Assembly (NCBI GenBank): GCA_964649415.1
Contig: CAZYSK010000051.1
Location: 1 to 42,301, forward strand
Reading direction: 5' to 3'
Origin: CAZYSK01 sp964649415
GTDB taxonomy: Bacteria; Chloroflexota; Anaerolineae; B4-G1
Length of the DNA stretch: 42,301 nt
Positions 1 to 7,910 of the stretch are shown in pieces (positions within the stretch are counted from its first letter, which is position 1; each line of letters starts with the position of its first letter). The notes under the pieces were generated by a model. It worked only from the letters and a program-made list of their open reading frames with translations, ran no database searches and was not told where the DNA came from. A program made the position numbers and the translations under genes.

Positions 1-2
1 TT

Positions 3-149
3 GGAGCGATGATTGGCTCTCTGATCATGACGAGTCTCACCACCGGCCTCCAGATACTGAATGTCCAGGCAGCCTGGCAGTATCTGGTGAAGGGTATCGT
101 CTTGGTTCTGGCTGTTCTGGCGGACGTATATCTCAAGAAGAGACGGTGA
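3..149 (+). CDS. Sugar ABC transporter permease, C-terminal fragment (XylH/RbsC type)
   Basis: Only the last 48 residues are present, running in from the left edge and ending at TGA 147-149. The fragment reads GAMIGSLIMTSLTTGLQIL, then a WQYLVKG motif, then a hydrophobic helix (IVLVLAVLADVYL) and a basic KKRR tail. This is the typical end of the last transmembrane segments in the BPD_transp_2 family of ribose/xylose-type sugar permeases, which form the inner-membrane channel of an ABC importer. The family call rests on this short C-terminal signature only; the substrate cannot be inferred and the ATPase and binding-protein genes would lie to the left. Confidence 0.72.
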   Translation, partial: GAMIGSLIMTSLTTGLQILNVQAAWQYLVKGIVLVLAVLADVYLKKRR

Positions 150-474
150 TAGCTCTCCCGAAGCAGTTTGTAGCCCGAGCGTAGGCTGCGTTCAGACCCG
201 GCCTGAACGCAGCCTACGGTTGGTGTCACGCCTCCCCCACTTGCCTTCTGGTTGCCAACGCGCCATCNNNNNNNNNNNNNNNNNNNNNNNNNNNNNNNNN
301 NNNNNNNNNNNNNNNNNNNNNNNNNNNNNNNNNNNNNNNNNNNNNNNNNNNNNNNNNNNNNNNNNNNAGAATGGCGCCTTTGTAGGAGCGACGGCGCGCC
401 ATCAGAATGGCGCCTTTGTAGGAGCGACGGCGCGCCATCAGAATGGCGCCTTTGTAGGGGCGACGGCGTGCCGT
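150..474. other. Gene-free stretch: hairpin, scaffold gap and 36-bp tandem repeat
   Basis: No gene is seen here. It lies between two convergent genes. It holds the long hairpin at 180-218, a run of 100 N at 268-367, and three copies of a 36-bp palindromic repeat after the gap; the end of a further copy (cgcgccatc) is visible just before the N run. Confidence 0.85.
180..218. repeat. 16-bp perfect hairpin beginning GTAG and ending CTAC; possible bidirectional terminator
   Basis: A stem of 16 perfect pairs (core GTAGGCTGCGTTCAG at 181-195, partner at 203-217, plus the 180/218 pair) surrounds a 7-nt loop. It sits 31 bp after the permease stop and between convergent genes, so it may end transcription from both sides. 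There is no T-tract on either strand. Its GTAG/CTAC base matches the head of other palindromes in the window, so it may instead be one of the REP-like elements. Confidence 0.6.
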
Positions 475-475
475 T
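258..475. repeat. 36-bp tandem palindromic repeat interrupted by a 100-N gap
   Basis: Copies start at 368, 404 and 440; the tail of another is seen at 258-267 before the N run. Each unit contains the palindrome GCGCCAT-nnnn-ATGGCGC followed by TTTGTAGGAGCGACG. The uniform 100 N indicate a gap of unknown true size, most likely because the tandem array could not be assembled. The same core recurs inside the neighbouring gene (550-584) and in a 35-bp array at 32299. Confidence 0.85.
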
Positions 476-1317
476 CACTTACCCTGAAGCAGCCCCATGT
501 CCCGCAGGATTCTCTTGGTTATCTCGACCCTCGACTCGCCGAAATCCTCGCGCCATCGGAATGGCGCCTTTGTAGTGGCGACGGTACCTGGCTCGTCGCT
601 CTCCATGTTCGTGGCGAAGAAGTACACGTTCCCATTCTGTTCCAGGTAGCCGACGAACCATCCAACCTGCGGCTCTACCCGCTGGGCCCAACCCACTTTC
701 CCGCTCAACCGGTATTCGCCTGTTTCTTCCAGTGTGATAATCTCTTTGACGATTCGCATCGAGCGTTCGGAGAACGGCAAATCGTCCGCATACAGCCTTC
801 TCAAGAAACCGATCTGCTCTTCCGGGGAGATCCGCAGGCCGCCCTCCAGCCAGAAGGAGTCTATCTCCCCGGAGATGTCCTGATTGCCGTAGCCGACTGC
901 GTCCACGTAGTGCTGCATGCTCTCCCTGCCGATGCGCCTGGCCAGTTCCTGGTAGAACCAAACGACGGAGTGCTCCATCGCTGTGCTCAAGTTGTGATCC
1001 TGGTTCCAGGAATCGTAGCCTCGATCGACGCCATCCCACGCGATAACCTCGCTTTCATCTTCGATGGCGCCCGTCTCCAATGCAATGAGCGCGTTGAGTA
1101 TCTTGAAAGTGGATGCCGGGATGAATCTTTCGTTGCATCGTGTACGGTTATAATAGACGGTGGCGTCCGCGTTCAAATCGTAGACGAGCGATGAGCCTTC
1201 CACGCCGAATGCCTCGAAGTGTTTCCCATACTCGGGTCGCTCCGCCGAACCCGGCGAGCAACTGCCGATCATTGCCACGATGAGAAGCAACAAGAGAAAG
1301 ACAGCCGGTCTTTTCAC
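475..1317 (-). CDS. Class D beta-lactamase-like lipoprotein
   Basis: 280 residues, GTG start with AGGAGA upstream. A lipoprotein signal comes first (hydrophobic residues 6-18, lipobox ending at Cys20). All the landmarks of class D serine beta-lactamases follow: active-site Ser69-Thr-Phe-Lys72, Ser-Val-Val 117-119, Tyr-Gly-Asn 143-145, the FWLEGGLRISPEEQ stretch 155-168, and Lys-Val-Gly 207-209 where KTG or KSG is usual. It should be a membrane-anchored penicillin-interacting enzyme, either hydrolysing beta-lactams or a related sensor-like protein. Residues about 243-257 (GTVATTKAPFRWRE) are the in-frame translation of a palindromic repeat and are not part of the family fold. It follows the ferredoxin gene by 33 bp and is probably cotranscribed. 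Activity is not shown by sequence alone. Confidence 0.85.
   Translation of the reverse strand: MKRPAVFLLLLLIVAMIGSCSPGSAERPEYGKHFEAFGVEGSSLVYDLNADATVYYNRTRCNERFIPASTFKILNALIALETGAIEDESEVIAWDGVDRGYDSWNQDHNLSTAMEHSVVWFYQELARRIGRESMQHYVDAVGYGNQDISGEIDSFWLEGGLRISPEEQIGFLRRLYADDLPFSERSMRIVKEIITLEETGEYRLSGKVGWAQRVEPQVGWFVGYLEQNGNVYFFATNMESDEPGTVATTKAPFRWREDFGESRVEITKRILRDMGLLQGK
550..584. repeat. REP-like palindrome inside the beta-lactamase-like gene
   Basis: GCGCCATCGGAATGGCGC followed by CTTTGTAGTGGCGACGG, the same unit as the tandem array 110 bp away. It is read in frame on the minus strand and adds about a dozen residues near the C-terminus without a stop or frameshift. Confidence 0.85.
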
Positions 1318-1350
1318 GAGGGATTCTCCTTTTCCCCAGGCTGGGAAAGC

Positions 1351-2874
1351 CTAGCCGCGGTAGACGCGTATCGCCGCCTCGCCCTCTACAGGGCACTGGT
1401 ACTCGCAGATGCCGCAGCCGATGCACAGGTCTTCCAGGACGTAGGGGCGCTGGACGAGTACCATGTCGCCCCGATCGTCGGTCACACTCACCTCTTCCAG
1501 CCGGATGGCCTTCTCCGGCACCGGGCACATCTCTTCGCACACGATGCACGGTATGCCGTGGGCCCAGGGGAGGCAGCGGTCGCGGTCAACGACGCCCAAC
1601 CCGAGGACTGCCTCCCGCTTGCGGGCCAGATCGAGGGTGGGGATAGCGCCGGATGGGCATACTTGCCCGCAGGCGTTGCAGCCGAAGTCGCAGTGGCCCA
1701 GGCGAGGGACCAGCCGGGGCGTCCAGAGGCCCTCAAGCCCGGCCTCGAACAGCACTGGCTGCAGGCCCGAGGTCGGGCACACCTTCATGCACTGGCTGCA
1801 GCGGATGCAGCGGGAAAGGAAATCCTCTTCGTCGCCTACCCCCGGAGGGCGGACCAGTTGTGGATGCGGTTGCTTGGCCCGGGCCCCTGTGCGGAGCAGG
1901 GCGACGCCGGCCGCACCGGCCATCAGCGCGGCCAGCGCCTGTCGCCGGTTCGGATCGTACTCGCGCGCGGGGGCAGGCCGCCAGTGCCAGCGGAATTCCA
2001 CGCCGCCCTCCGGGCAGGCGGACAGGCAGTCCAGGCAGACCGTGCACTCGGACGGGACGATGTCGTAGCCCTCGCCGGTGTCAATCGCGTCCACCCGGCA
2101 GGCGCCCACACATTGGCCGCAGCGATTGCAGGCCGGGCGCACGATGGGCCGCAGCAGCGATACCTTCGACAGCAGCCCCAGCAGTGCGCCCAGCGGGCAC
2201 AGGTAGCGGCACCAGAACCGGTCGGCCAGCGCGTTCAGCGCGAGGATGCCCAGGAACAGCACGGCGATGAGGGCGTTCTGACCGAAGACCGGCTGTATGA
2301 CCGGCAGGACCGGCCCGCGCAGCGTCTTCTCGACCCATCCTATCGCCGGGCGCAGGGCCGGGATGGTGTAGAGCGCGTGCTCGACGGCAGTGACGAGGAA
2401 ATTGAGAGCAGGGAGGATCGCGGTCGTCATGGTGCGGGTGAACAGCGTGATTGGGTCGAGGATCAACAGCGACAGGCTGCCGAAGAGCGCCATCGCGAGG
2501 ATGACGAGCAGCACAACGTTCTTGACCATGCGCCAGTGTGGCGAGAGAGTGGCCGCCCGCTGGGTGGCAGCGGGGAAACGCACCCACTCAAGCAGCGTGC
2601 CCAAGGGGCACAGCCAGCCGCACCAGACCCGGCCGAGCAAGAGCGTCAGCCCGGTTGTGATCAGTGCCAGCGCCAGGCGCGGTACCCACTTCCTTGCAGC
2701 TAGCATTGCCCCGAGCGCGGCCAGTGGGTCGAGGCGGAAGAACAGGTCGGCCAGCGGGAAGGCCGCGCGCCGCTGGAGTGCCGCGAAAAGCAGATAGACG
2801 TACAGGCTGAAGGCCAGAGCCTGAACGGCCTGCCTGGCTCGTCGCCAGCGTGACCAATTCGTCGGTGCTATCAA
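1351..2874 (-). CDS. NapH-NapG-like fused polyferredoxin membrane protein
   Basis: 507 residues, TTG start with AAAGGA upstream. The N-terminal half is NapH/YccM-like: several membrane helices and two WCxxLCPLG motifs (WCGWLCPLG near 84-92 and WCRYLCPLG near 221-229), then two ferredoxin motifs (CNRCGQCVGAC and CTVCLDCLSACP). A twin-arginine-like segment (NRRQALAALMAGAAGVALL) near residue 310 then lies in the middle of the chain, followed by a NapG-like half with four more cysteine clusters, ending in CIGCGICEYQCP. This looks like a NapH-type quinol-side protein fused to a NapG-type exported ferredoxin. Such proteins pass electrons between the quinone pool and periplasmic redox partners. Nearby DUF362 and DUF6599 genes are common company. 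The partner enzyme is not evident. Confidence 0.82.
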   Translation of the reverse strand: MIAPTNWSRWRRARQAVQALAFSLYVYLLFAALQRRAAFPLADLFFRLDPLAALGAMLAARKWVPRLALALITTGLTLLLGRVWCGWLCPLGTLLEWVRFPAATQRAATLSPHWRMVKNVVLLVILAMALFGSLSLLILDPITLFTRTMTTAILPALNFLVTAVEHALYTIPALRPAIGWVEKTLRGPVLPVIQPVFGQNALIAVLFLGILALNALADRFWCRYLCPLGALLGLLSKVSLLRPIVRPACNRCGQCVGACRVDAIDTGEGYDIVPSECTVCLDCLSACPEGGVEFRWHWRPAPAREYDPNRRQALAALMAGAAGVALLRTGARAKQPHPQLVRPPGVGDEEDFLSRCIRCSQCMKVCPTSGLQPVLFEAGLEGLWTPRLVPRLGHCDFGCNACGQVCPSGAIPTLDLARKREAVLGLGVVDRDRCLPWAHGIPCIVCEEMCPVPEKAIRLEEVSVTDDRGDMVLVQRPYVLEDLCIGCGICEYQCPVEGEAAIRVYRG

Positions 2875-2888
2875 GGGCCCCGTCCTTT

Positions 2889-2903
2889 GGATTGGAGCAA
2901 TCC
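2889..2903. repeat. GGATTG-nnn-CAATCC palindrome between two minus-strand genes
   Basis: GGATTGGAGCAATCC lies in the 32-bp gap between the pentapeptide gene stop and the ferredoxin-protein start. The same palindrome recurs at 7940, 14537, 14623, 15643, 18921 and 26488. Confidence 0.8.
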
Positions 2904-2906
2904 GCG

Positions 2907-3794
2907 TCAGTGCTGGAAGACTGCCCCTGCCTCAAGCGGGTCGAAACTGGCCGGCCACTGGGTGCTGGTGTTGTACCAGGCCCCGCTCAGGTCGGCTTCG
3001 CTGAGATCGGCCTCGCGTAGATCCGCTCTGCGCAGGTCGGCGCCGCTCAGATTGGCGCCGCTGAGGTCGGCGTGGATCAAGAGCGCCTCATACAGGCTGG
3101 CTCCGCTCAGGTCAGCTTCGCTCAGGTCTGCCTCGCGCATTCTCACCTCGCGCAAGTTGGCACCTGTCAAGTCAGCACCGGTCAGCCTGGCCGCACGCAG
3201 GCCGGCCGCGCTCAGATCGGCTGCGATCAGGTCGGTCTGGCTCAGATCGGCACCCTCCATCTTGGCCGCGCGCAGGTCTGCCCTGCCCAGATTGGCCCAC
3301 CGCAGATCGGCCCTGGGCATGAGAGCGCCTATGAGCCTGGCACCGCGCAAGTCAGCCCGGCGCAGGTCAGCCTCGCCTAAGTTGGCCAGGATCAACGTGG
3401 CCCCGCGAAGCTCGGCCCGCATCAGGTTGGATCGACTCAGATCGGCCTCAAACATATCGGCTCCGCCGAGGTTGGACTGGCTCAGGTCGGCCCCCTCGCA
3501 ATCCGGGGGGCATCCGGCGGGCAGGGACTGGCGGTAGAAGGCATAGCAAGTCGTCTCATCCCGGTTGTCGCGCGTGCAGGCGAAATTCAGCCTGCTCAGG
3601 AATCGAACGCCGCTGACCACGGCCAGGATCAGCGCGATGGAGAGCAGGACGACGAGCAGGGCGAGGATAGGCTTTCTGCTGCTCGGCGCGCGCAGCGCGG
3701 CCCGCCAGCTAAACCGTACGTCATCAATGGCTCCCCGGCGGTCCGTCCTATGCTGCCGGATAGGCGTTACCCTGTGGTTGTCTTGGTCGCTCAC
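2907..3794 (-). CDS. Membrane-anchored pentapeptide-repeat protein
   Basis: 295 residues from the chosen GTG at 3794, which has AGGGAG about seven bases upstream; an in-frame TTG at 3812 is the alternative. A basic cytoplasmic N-terminus is followed by one strong membrane helix (ILALLVVLLSIALILAVVSGV). A short region with CTRDNRDETTC and CPPDC cysteines comes next. From roughly residue 100 to 280 there is a nearly unbroken run of A(D/N)Lxx pentapeptides, which fold into a right-handed quadrilateral beta-helix. The helix would project outside the membrane. No function can be assigned: soluble MfpA/Qnr-type gyrase protection is unlikely for an anchored form. It is the first gene of the unit that continues into the ferredoxin protein and the beta-lactamase-like gene. 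Confidence 0.85.
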   Translation of the reverse strand: MSDQDNHRVTPIRQHRTDRRGAIDDVRFSWRAALRAPSSRKPILALLVVLLSIALILAVVSGVRFLSRLNFACTRDNRDETTCYAFYRQSLPAGCPPDCEGADLSQSNLGGADMFEADLSRSNLMRAELRGATLILANLGEADLRRADLRGARLIGALMPRADLRWANLGRADLRAAKMEGADLSQTDLIAADLSAAGLRAARLTGADLTGANLREVRMREADLSEADLSGASLYEALLIHADLSGANLSGADLRRADLREADLSEADLSGAWYNTSTQWPASFDPLEAGAVFQH

Positions 3795-3866
3795 GTTCTG
3801 CTCCCTGATCAAACCGCTACGCTACCTTTTGGAGTACATATGGTTCGCGCCTGTATATGCGGCTGC

Positions 3867-3902
3867 AAAAAAACCTCCGAGCCGTTGGGCGGTCTCGGAG
3901 GT
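3867..3902 (-). terminator. Rho-independent terminator of the AIM24-family gene
   Basis: On the minus strand CCTCCGAG (3894-3901) pairs with CTCGGAGG (3874-3881), with an extra A-T pair, around a 12-nt loop, and is followed by seven T (3873-3867). It lies 20 bp after the stop of the gene at 3922. Confidence 0.9.
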
Positions 3903-3921
3903 CTTGGTATTGCGCGGTGGA

Positions 3922-4710
3922 CTACTGCTGTAGGAACTTGACCGCGCCGCCGATCACCGAGCCCTCGCCCTGGGACTTTCCACCCGCCGAGGGCGCGAAC
4001 TTCAGGATGCGGTCGGCCAGACGGGAGAACGGCAACGACTGGAGCCAGACGCGCCCGGTCCCTTGCAGTGTGGCCAGGAAGAGGCCCTCGCCGCCGAAGA
4101 GCATGGACTTCACGCTACCAGACGTCTGGATGTTGTAGTCAATCGTGCTCTCGAACGCGACGATGCAGCCTGTATCTACCATGATTTGCTCGTTGTTGAG
4201 ACGTTTCTCCACGATGGTGCCGCCCGCGTGGATGAAGACCATGCCATCGCCACGCAGCCTTTGCAGGATGAAGCCCTCGCCGCCGAAGATCCCGGCCCCC
4301 AGCCGCTTGTTGAAGGCGATGCTCACCTGGGTGCCCAGCGCGGCACAGAGGAACGAGTCCTTCTGGCAGATCAGTTCGCCGTTGGCCTCGTCCAGGTCAA
4401 TGGCGATGATCTTCCCCGGGTAGGGTGCTCCAAAGGCTACGTGCCGCTTGGCCCCCTGCGCGGCGTTGGTGAAGTGCGTCATGAACAGGGATTCCCCGCT
4501 GATCAGCCGCGCCCCAACCCCCACCACTTTGTCCAGCAAACCGGCCTTCGGCTTGGAGCCGTCTCCCATCCGGGCCTCGAAGCTGATGCCGTTCTCCATG
4601 TACATCATCGTCCCGGCTTCTGCGATCACGGTCTCACCGGGATCTAGTTCGATCTCCACAAACTGGAGGTCGTCGCCAAAAACCTGGTAGTCAACCTCGT
4701 GACTTCTCAT
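3922..4710 (-). CDS. AIM24 / TIGR00266 family protein
   Basis: 262 residues from ATG 4710, preceded by AAAGGAAT; upstream in-frame codons lack a ribosome site. The sequence matches the AIM24 (formerly DUF124) family through an early FVEIELDPGETVIAEAGTMM stretch, repeated glycine-rich turns such as GAGIFGGEGFILQRLRGDG, and FGGEGLFLATLQGTGRVW near the C-terminus. The fold is an all-beta double-jelly-roll trimer; in bacteria its role is unknown, and the eukaryotic relative is a mitochondrial protein. There is no signal peptide, so it should be cytoplasmic. It has its own sigma-70 promoter (4770-4798) and a terminator just after the stop, so it is a single-gene unit, apart from the DUF6599/DUF362 operon upstream. 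Confidence 0.88.
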   Translation of the reverse strand: MRSHEVDYQVFGDDLQFVEIELDPGETVIAEAGTMMYMENGISFEARMGDGSKPKAGLLDKVVGVGARLISGESLFMTHFTNAAQGAKRHVAFGAPYPGKIIAIDLDEANGELICQKDSFLCAALGTQVSIAFNKRLGAGIFGGEGFILQRLRGDGMVFIHAGGTIVEKRLNNEQIMVDTGCIVAFESTIDYNIQTSGSVKSMLFGGEGLFLATLQGTGRVWLQSLPFSRLADRILKFAPSAGGKSQGEGSVIGGAVKFLQQ

Positions 4711-4769
4711 CGTATTCCTTTCCTTTAGGTGTCTGGATGCAGCTCTCACACTAAGCAACTTGCGGGCGG

Positions 4770-4798
4770 ATTATACTTGAGTGCCCAGAATGGGTCAA
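4770..4798 (-). promoter_or_regulatory. Sigma-70 promoter of the AIM24-family gene
   Basis: On the minus strand TTGACC (4798-4793), a 17-bp spacer and a perfect TATAAT (4775-4770), about 60 bp ahead of the ATG at 4710. Confidence 0.85.
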
Positions 4799-4824
4799 GT
4801 AGAGGTACAGTTCGCGCTCTCCCG

Positions 4825-5742
4825 TCATCGGCTGCTCAGAGCCTGCGCCAGGAGCGTGTTGGCGCTGTCGTCGTCCACCTCCCCAAAGACCGCGCCCAGC
4901 AGGTCCCCGCGCGCGTCGGCGGCCACCAGTTCCCCGATCTGACTGCCCCGCAGCGCGATCAGTCCGGCCGATGCCGTTTCGTCGTCGGGGAACTGCACCA
5001 GCAGCAGGCGCGCCGTCGTACCGCCGACGTCGTATTGCGCCAGGACGCCATCGGTCTCGGGACTCAGCCCCAGCAGGTTCTGGCCGCCCAGCCACAGGTC
5101 GTTCTGGATGGAGATCTCCTCGTGAAAGAAGATTGGACTGCGCGCCGTTGGAATGGCGCCTTCATCGGGATGATAGCGCACCACCAATCCGTCAGGTGGC
5201 AGCCAGCCCACCAGCGCGGGCCGCTCCCCGCCGGGGGGCAACGCTGCAGAGATGGATTCCGCGATGCCCCGGATGTCGGCGTCGGGCACTTCCTGGCGGG
5301 CGCGTACGTGCACGTAGTACCGGTCCTGCCAGAAGATCATTCTGCGCCTGGGGTCGGCGTCGGCGTCGTTGCCAACTTTGGCCGGCACACCTGAGGTGCT
5401 GGCCGTGAACAGGCCATAGGCGTCTGCCGGCGTCGCCAACTCCCAGATCTCGACGCTCAACACGACGCTCTCTGCGTTCTCGTAGTCCTGAACCGCGACC
5501 TGCTCGAAGCCATAGGCGAAGAATGCATCGGCCTGGCCGTCTACCAGGCCATAGATGGTCTCATCGTCGAAGCTCTCCATCGGGCCGGCGGGAGCCCAGC
5601 CGGGGACGGCATCCGCGGCGGGAAACACGTCGGGCAGGGCGACCTCATTCCCACTGGGCGAGGCTGTCTCGCCCCTACATCCGCAGATGGCCAACAGCAG
5701 GGCGATGAGTGAAGCGGTAAACCACGTTATTCGTCTAGACAC
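4825..5742 (-). CDS. DUF6599-family lipoprotein
   Basis: 305 residues, GTG start. An N-terminal signal ends in a lipobox (LLLAICGC), so the protein should be lipid-anchored outside the cytoplasm. The N-terminal domain has the DUF6599 pattern: a WxxxGPMESFDDETIYGLVDG stretch, a FFAYGFEQVAVQDYEN segment, and an E-x-W with alternating beta strands and an AYGLF turn. A second related lobe follows after residue 200. HPDEGAIPTARSP (about 192-204) comes from a palindromic repeat read in frame. Function is unknown; members commonly lie next to DUF362 genes, as here. Its start overlaps the preceding DUF362 stop by 8 bp, so translation is coupled. Confidence 0.78.
   Translation of the reverse strand: MSRRITWFTASLIALLLAICGCRGETASPSGNEVALPDVFPAADAVPGWAPAGPMESFDDETIYGLVDGQADAFFAYGFEQVAVQDYENAESVVLSVEIWELATPADAYGLFTASTSGVPAKVGNDADADPRRRMIFWQDRYYVHVRARQEVPDADIRGIAESISAALPPGGERPALVGWLPPDGLVVRYHPDEGAIPTARSPIFFHEEISIQNDLWLGGQNLLGLSPETDGVLAQYDVGGTTARLLLVQFPDDETASAGLIALRGSQIGELVAADARGDLLGAVFGEVDDDSANTLLAQALSSR
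5142..5160. repeat. REP-like palindrome inside the DUF6599 gene
   Basis: GCGCCGTTGGAATGGCGCC, read in frame on the minus strand. It belongs to the same family as the arrays at 368 and 32299. Confidence 0.75.
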
Positions 5743-6694
5743 TGATCTCTTCCACCTTGATGTCCGCTAGCTCCAACGTCCCCAGCCCCATGTCGGCCGC
5801 CGCCTTGACGTACGGGATGTCGGCACCGGTCTTGTCGAACAGCGTGGCGGCGTAGGCGTCCGCCGCGACGAGATCGTGGCTGGCGATGACTGTATCTGCC
5901 TGCTGCACGTCGTTCAGGCTGCCGCCCGTGGGGCCGTGGGCGGTCAGGATGCGTACCGCGTCCACGACGGTGAGCGTGGGGCGCACCAGGCTCGCCAGAT
6001 CGGCCACGCGTTGGCCCAGGTTGCGGTGCATCTGGTTCGGTCTGGTTATCACGCCCAGGAGGTTCTTGCCCCCCAGGCTCAGCCGGGCCAGCGAGTGGTG
6101 CTTGGCGATGGGTACGTTGATCAGCACGTTGGCCTGCAGGATGTCCTGGTAGACCTCCCACTCGGTGATGTCTTGCCCATCAGGGATGGGGGTCTTGACG
6201 AACTTGACCGGCCCCATGATCTCCATCTCACCGCCGGCGGCTTGCACCGCCTCTCCGATCCCCGTCACGGCGTAGGCCGAATCCGGTGTGCCGCCGAAGG
6301 GAGTATCCATCACGCGCACGCGCCGCGCGCCGGCGCCCAGGCACAGGGTGACCAGCGTGGCGACGACGGTGGGGTTCGTCGTCGCCGCGTATTCGGGTGG
6401 GTGGTAGTCCACGCAGATGTTGGGCTTGATGATCACGTCGTCGCCGGACTTGACGAACCGCTCGATGCCGCCCAGCGCGGCGAGGGCGGCCTGCGTGATC
6501 GCCGCCGGGTCAGCGCCTCTGGCGACGGCCAGGTAGGCTTGGTCTCCTGTGGGGGCAGGTGGCTGGCGGCGACCGGAGGATGCCGGCTGGGCATCGCCAC
6601 CTGGCCGGGCCGTGCAGCCAGGGCCGGCGAGGGCGAGGCCTGCCGCGGCGGCGCTGGCTAGCTTGAGAAACTGGCGTCGGGTCAGGTCTGTCAT
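5735..6694 (-). CDS. DUF362 protein with Tat signal
   Basis: 319 residues, ATG start overlapping the previous gene's stop by 4 bp (ATGA). A twin-arginine signal TRRQFLKLASAAAAGLALAG opens the protein, with a cysteine after it (GPGC) that may be lipidated. The DUF362 core follows: VIIKPNICVDYHPPEYAATTNP near residue 88, a VRVMDTPFGG loop, VLINVPIAKHHSLARLSLGGKNLLG near 190-213, and a final segment ADAYAATLFDK. The family is thought to bind iron-sulfur or related redox partners but has no established reaction. No ferredoxin cysteine motif is present in this copy. Tat export implies that it folds, possibly with a cofactor, before leaving the cytoplasm. Confidence 0.85.
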   Translation of the reverse strand: MTDLTRRQFLKLASAAAAGLALAGPGCTARPGGDAQPASSGRRQPPAPTGDQAYLAVARGADPAAITQAALAALGGIERFVKSGDDVIIKPNICVDYHPPEYAATTNPTVVATLVTLCLGAGARRVRVMDTPFGGTPDSAYAVTGIGEAVQAAGGEMEIMGPVKFVKTPIPDGQDITEWEVYQDILQANVLINVPIAKHHSLARLSLGGKNLLGVITRPNQMHRNLGQRVADLASLVRPTLTVVDAVRILTAHGPTGGSLNDVQQADTVIASHDLVAADAYAATLFDKTGADIPYVKAAADMGLGTLELADIKVEEISV

Positions 6695-7740
6695 CCCAGG
6701 TTCACCTCCACCACGTCTATGTGGTCTGGGTCATTCGTGCCGAGGCCCACTTCGGCACCGCTCTCCAGCCAGGGGGTCGCCATGTGCGTCGCCGGTGACG
6801 GGTTTCCTCCGCTGTCGGTCAGCAGTTGGGTGAACATCTGGAAGCCCACCATGTCGTGCGCAACTGGATCGAAGCTCATCAGGATCGAGTCTCCCGTCCA
6901 GTCAGCACTCCAATAGGGATAGGCGTGCTTGTGCCTGAGGCAGGCCGCCAGCACGTCGCCGATGATCAACCGCGTGTGCTCTTTGATCGGGGGCAGCGCG
7001 TTCAACTCCGCCATGCCTCGGTTGATCCGCTCGCCGCGATGGAAGTCAAACGGGTTGGGGATCGAGCCATAGTGGTTCTTCATGGCAAACGTGATCCCTG
7101 CGATCATGTGGGATTTGAGGATCGGCACATTGATCAAGGCGTCGGAACCTACCAGGATGTCGCTGAGCCGGGTGTTGTGGCCGGCGACTTTCCACTCGTC
7201 CGAGTATTGCTCGTCCGTGCCGTAGCAGCGCACGCCCGGTCCGTCTCTGTTGACCGGGAAGCCTGCCTCCCCCAGTTCGTTGGCGTAGCAGTCGAAGATG
7301 GTGATCTGCTCGGCCGGAACGCCTGCCTCCTGGAGCAAATCGGTCACGGCCATCACGAGTGGGACGTGGGTCCATATCACGCTGTTTCGGAACGCGTTGA
7401 CTTTGATCGCGATCCGCTCGTTGGGGGCGAACAGTGTCGCCCAGGCCGTCCGCGCGTCGTCCATGCCGGTCAGTTCGGTGATCGCGGTATCTAGCATGTG
7501 GCGAATGGCCTCCGGCACCAGTGCGTCCCCGTCCCACACGCCGGCGTGGCGAACGTGCACGACCTTGCTTGGCACCTCGGGGTGTATCTTGATGATATCC
7601 TCAGGATGGGCGGTCGTGGCTGGCGGGCTGGCTGCGCGGCAGCCGCTCACCAGTCCCGCCGCGGCCGCCATCTTCAGGAAATCGCGCCTGGAGATCGCTG
7701 GCGAGCCAGTTCTGTTGCTACGATCCGTCTTCTTGGTCAC
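6691..7740 (-). CDS. DUF362 protein with Tat signal, second copy
   Basis: 349 residues from GTG 7740, which has AAAGGAAT eight bases upstream. The open frame continues further upstream, but that part is palindromic repeat and promoter sequence. A twin-arginine signal (SRRDFLKMAAAAGLVSGC) lies at about 18-35. DUF362 landmarks include IAIKVNAFRNSVIWTHVPL near residue 110, TIFDCYANELGEAGFPVN, and ALINVPILKSHMIAGITFAMKNHYG. It is the first gene of the operon that continues into the other DUF362 gene (ATGA overlap) and the DUF6599 lipoprotein. The three probably form an exported complex, but no reaction can be named. Confidence 0.85.
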   Translation of the reverse strand: MTKKTDRSNRTGSPAISRRDFLKMAAAAGLVSGCRAASPPATTAHPEDIIKIHPEVPSKVVHVRHAGVWDGDALVPEAIRHMLDTAITELTGMDDARTAWATLFAPNERIAIKVNAFRNSVIWTHVPLVMAVTDLLQEAGVPAEQITIFDCYANELGEAGFPVNRDGPGVRCYGTDEQYSDEWKVAGHNTRLSDILVGSDALINVPILKSHMIAGITFAMKNHYGSIPNPFDFHRGERINRGMAELNALPPIKEHTRLIIGDVLAACLRHKHAYPYWSADWTGDSILMSFDPVAHDMVGFQMFTQLLTDSGGNPSPATHMATPWLESGAEVGLGTNDPDHIDVVEVNLG

Positions 7741-7866
7741 GGTTATTCCTTTCGCTAACGTGCTTTGAGGGTGTCCGTCGGACAGGATGCGACCCGATTG
7801 CATGTCCGGCCCGTTTGCGTCCGTGAGCGGGGAAGTCGTGATGTTCGACGCAGGCGTATCACGTCC

Positions 7867-7895
7867 CATGTACAGCAAAGCGCTTGATTTGTCAA
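7867..7895 (-). promoter_or_regulatory. Candidate promoter of the DUF362/DUF6599 operon
   Basis: Minus strand TTGACA (7895-7890), a 17-bp spacer, and TACATG (7872-7867). The -35 box is perfect and the -10 box is poor, so this is a moderate call. Confidence 0.5.
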
Positions 7896-7910
7896 GAAGG
7901 TGGCCGCGGT

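Noticed and set aside
1219..2703. Long plus-strand open frame of 494 codons opposite the ferredoxin gene
   Set aside because: It is the antisense shadow of a gene with clear cysteine motifs; its product is low-complexity and matches nothing.
2907..3794. Qnr/MfpA-type quinolone resistance protein
   Set aside because: The repeats fit the fold but the protein is membrane-anchored with the repeats probably outside, so gyrase binding is unlikely.
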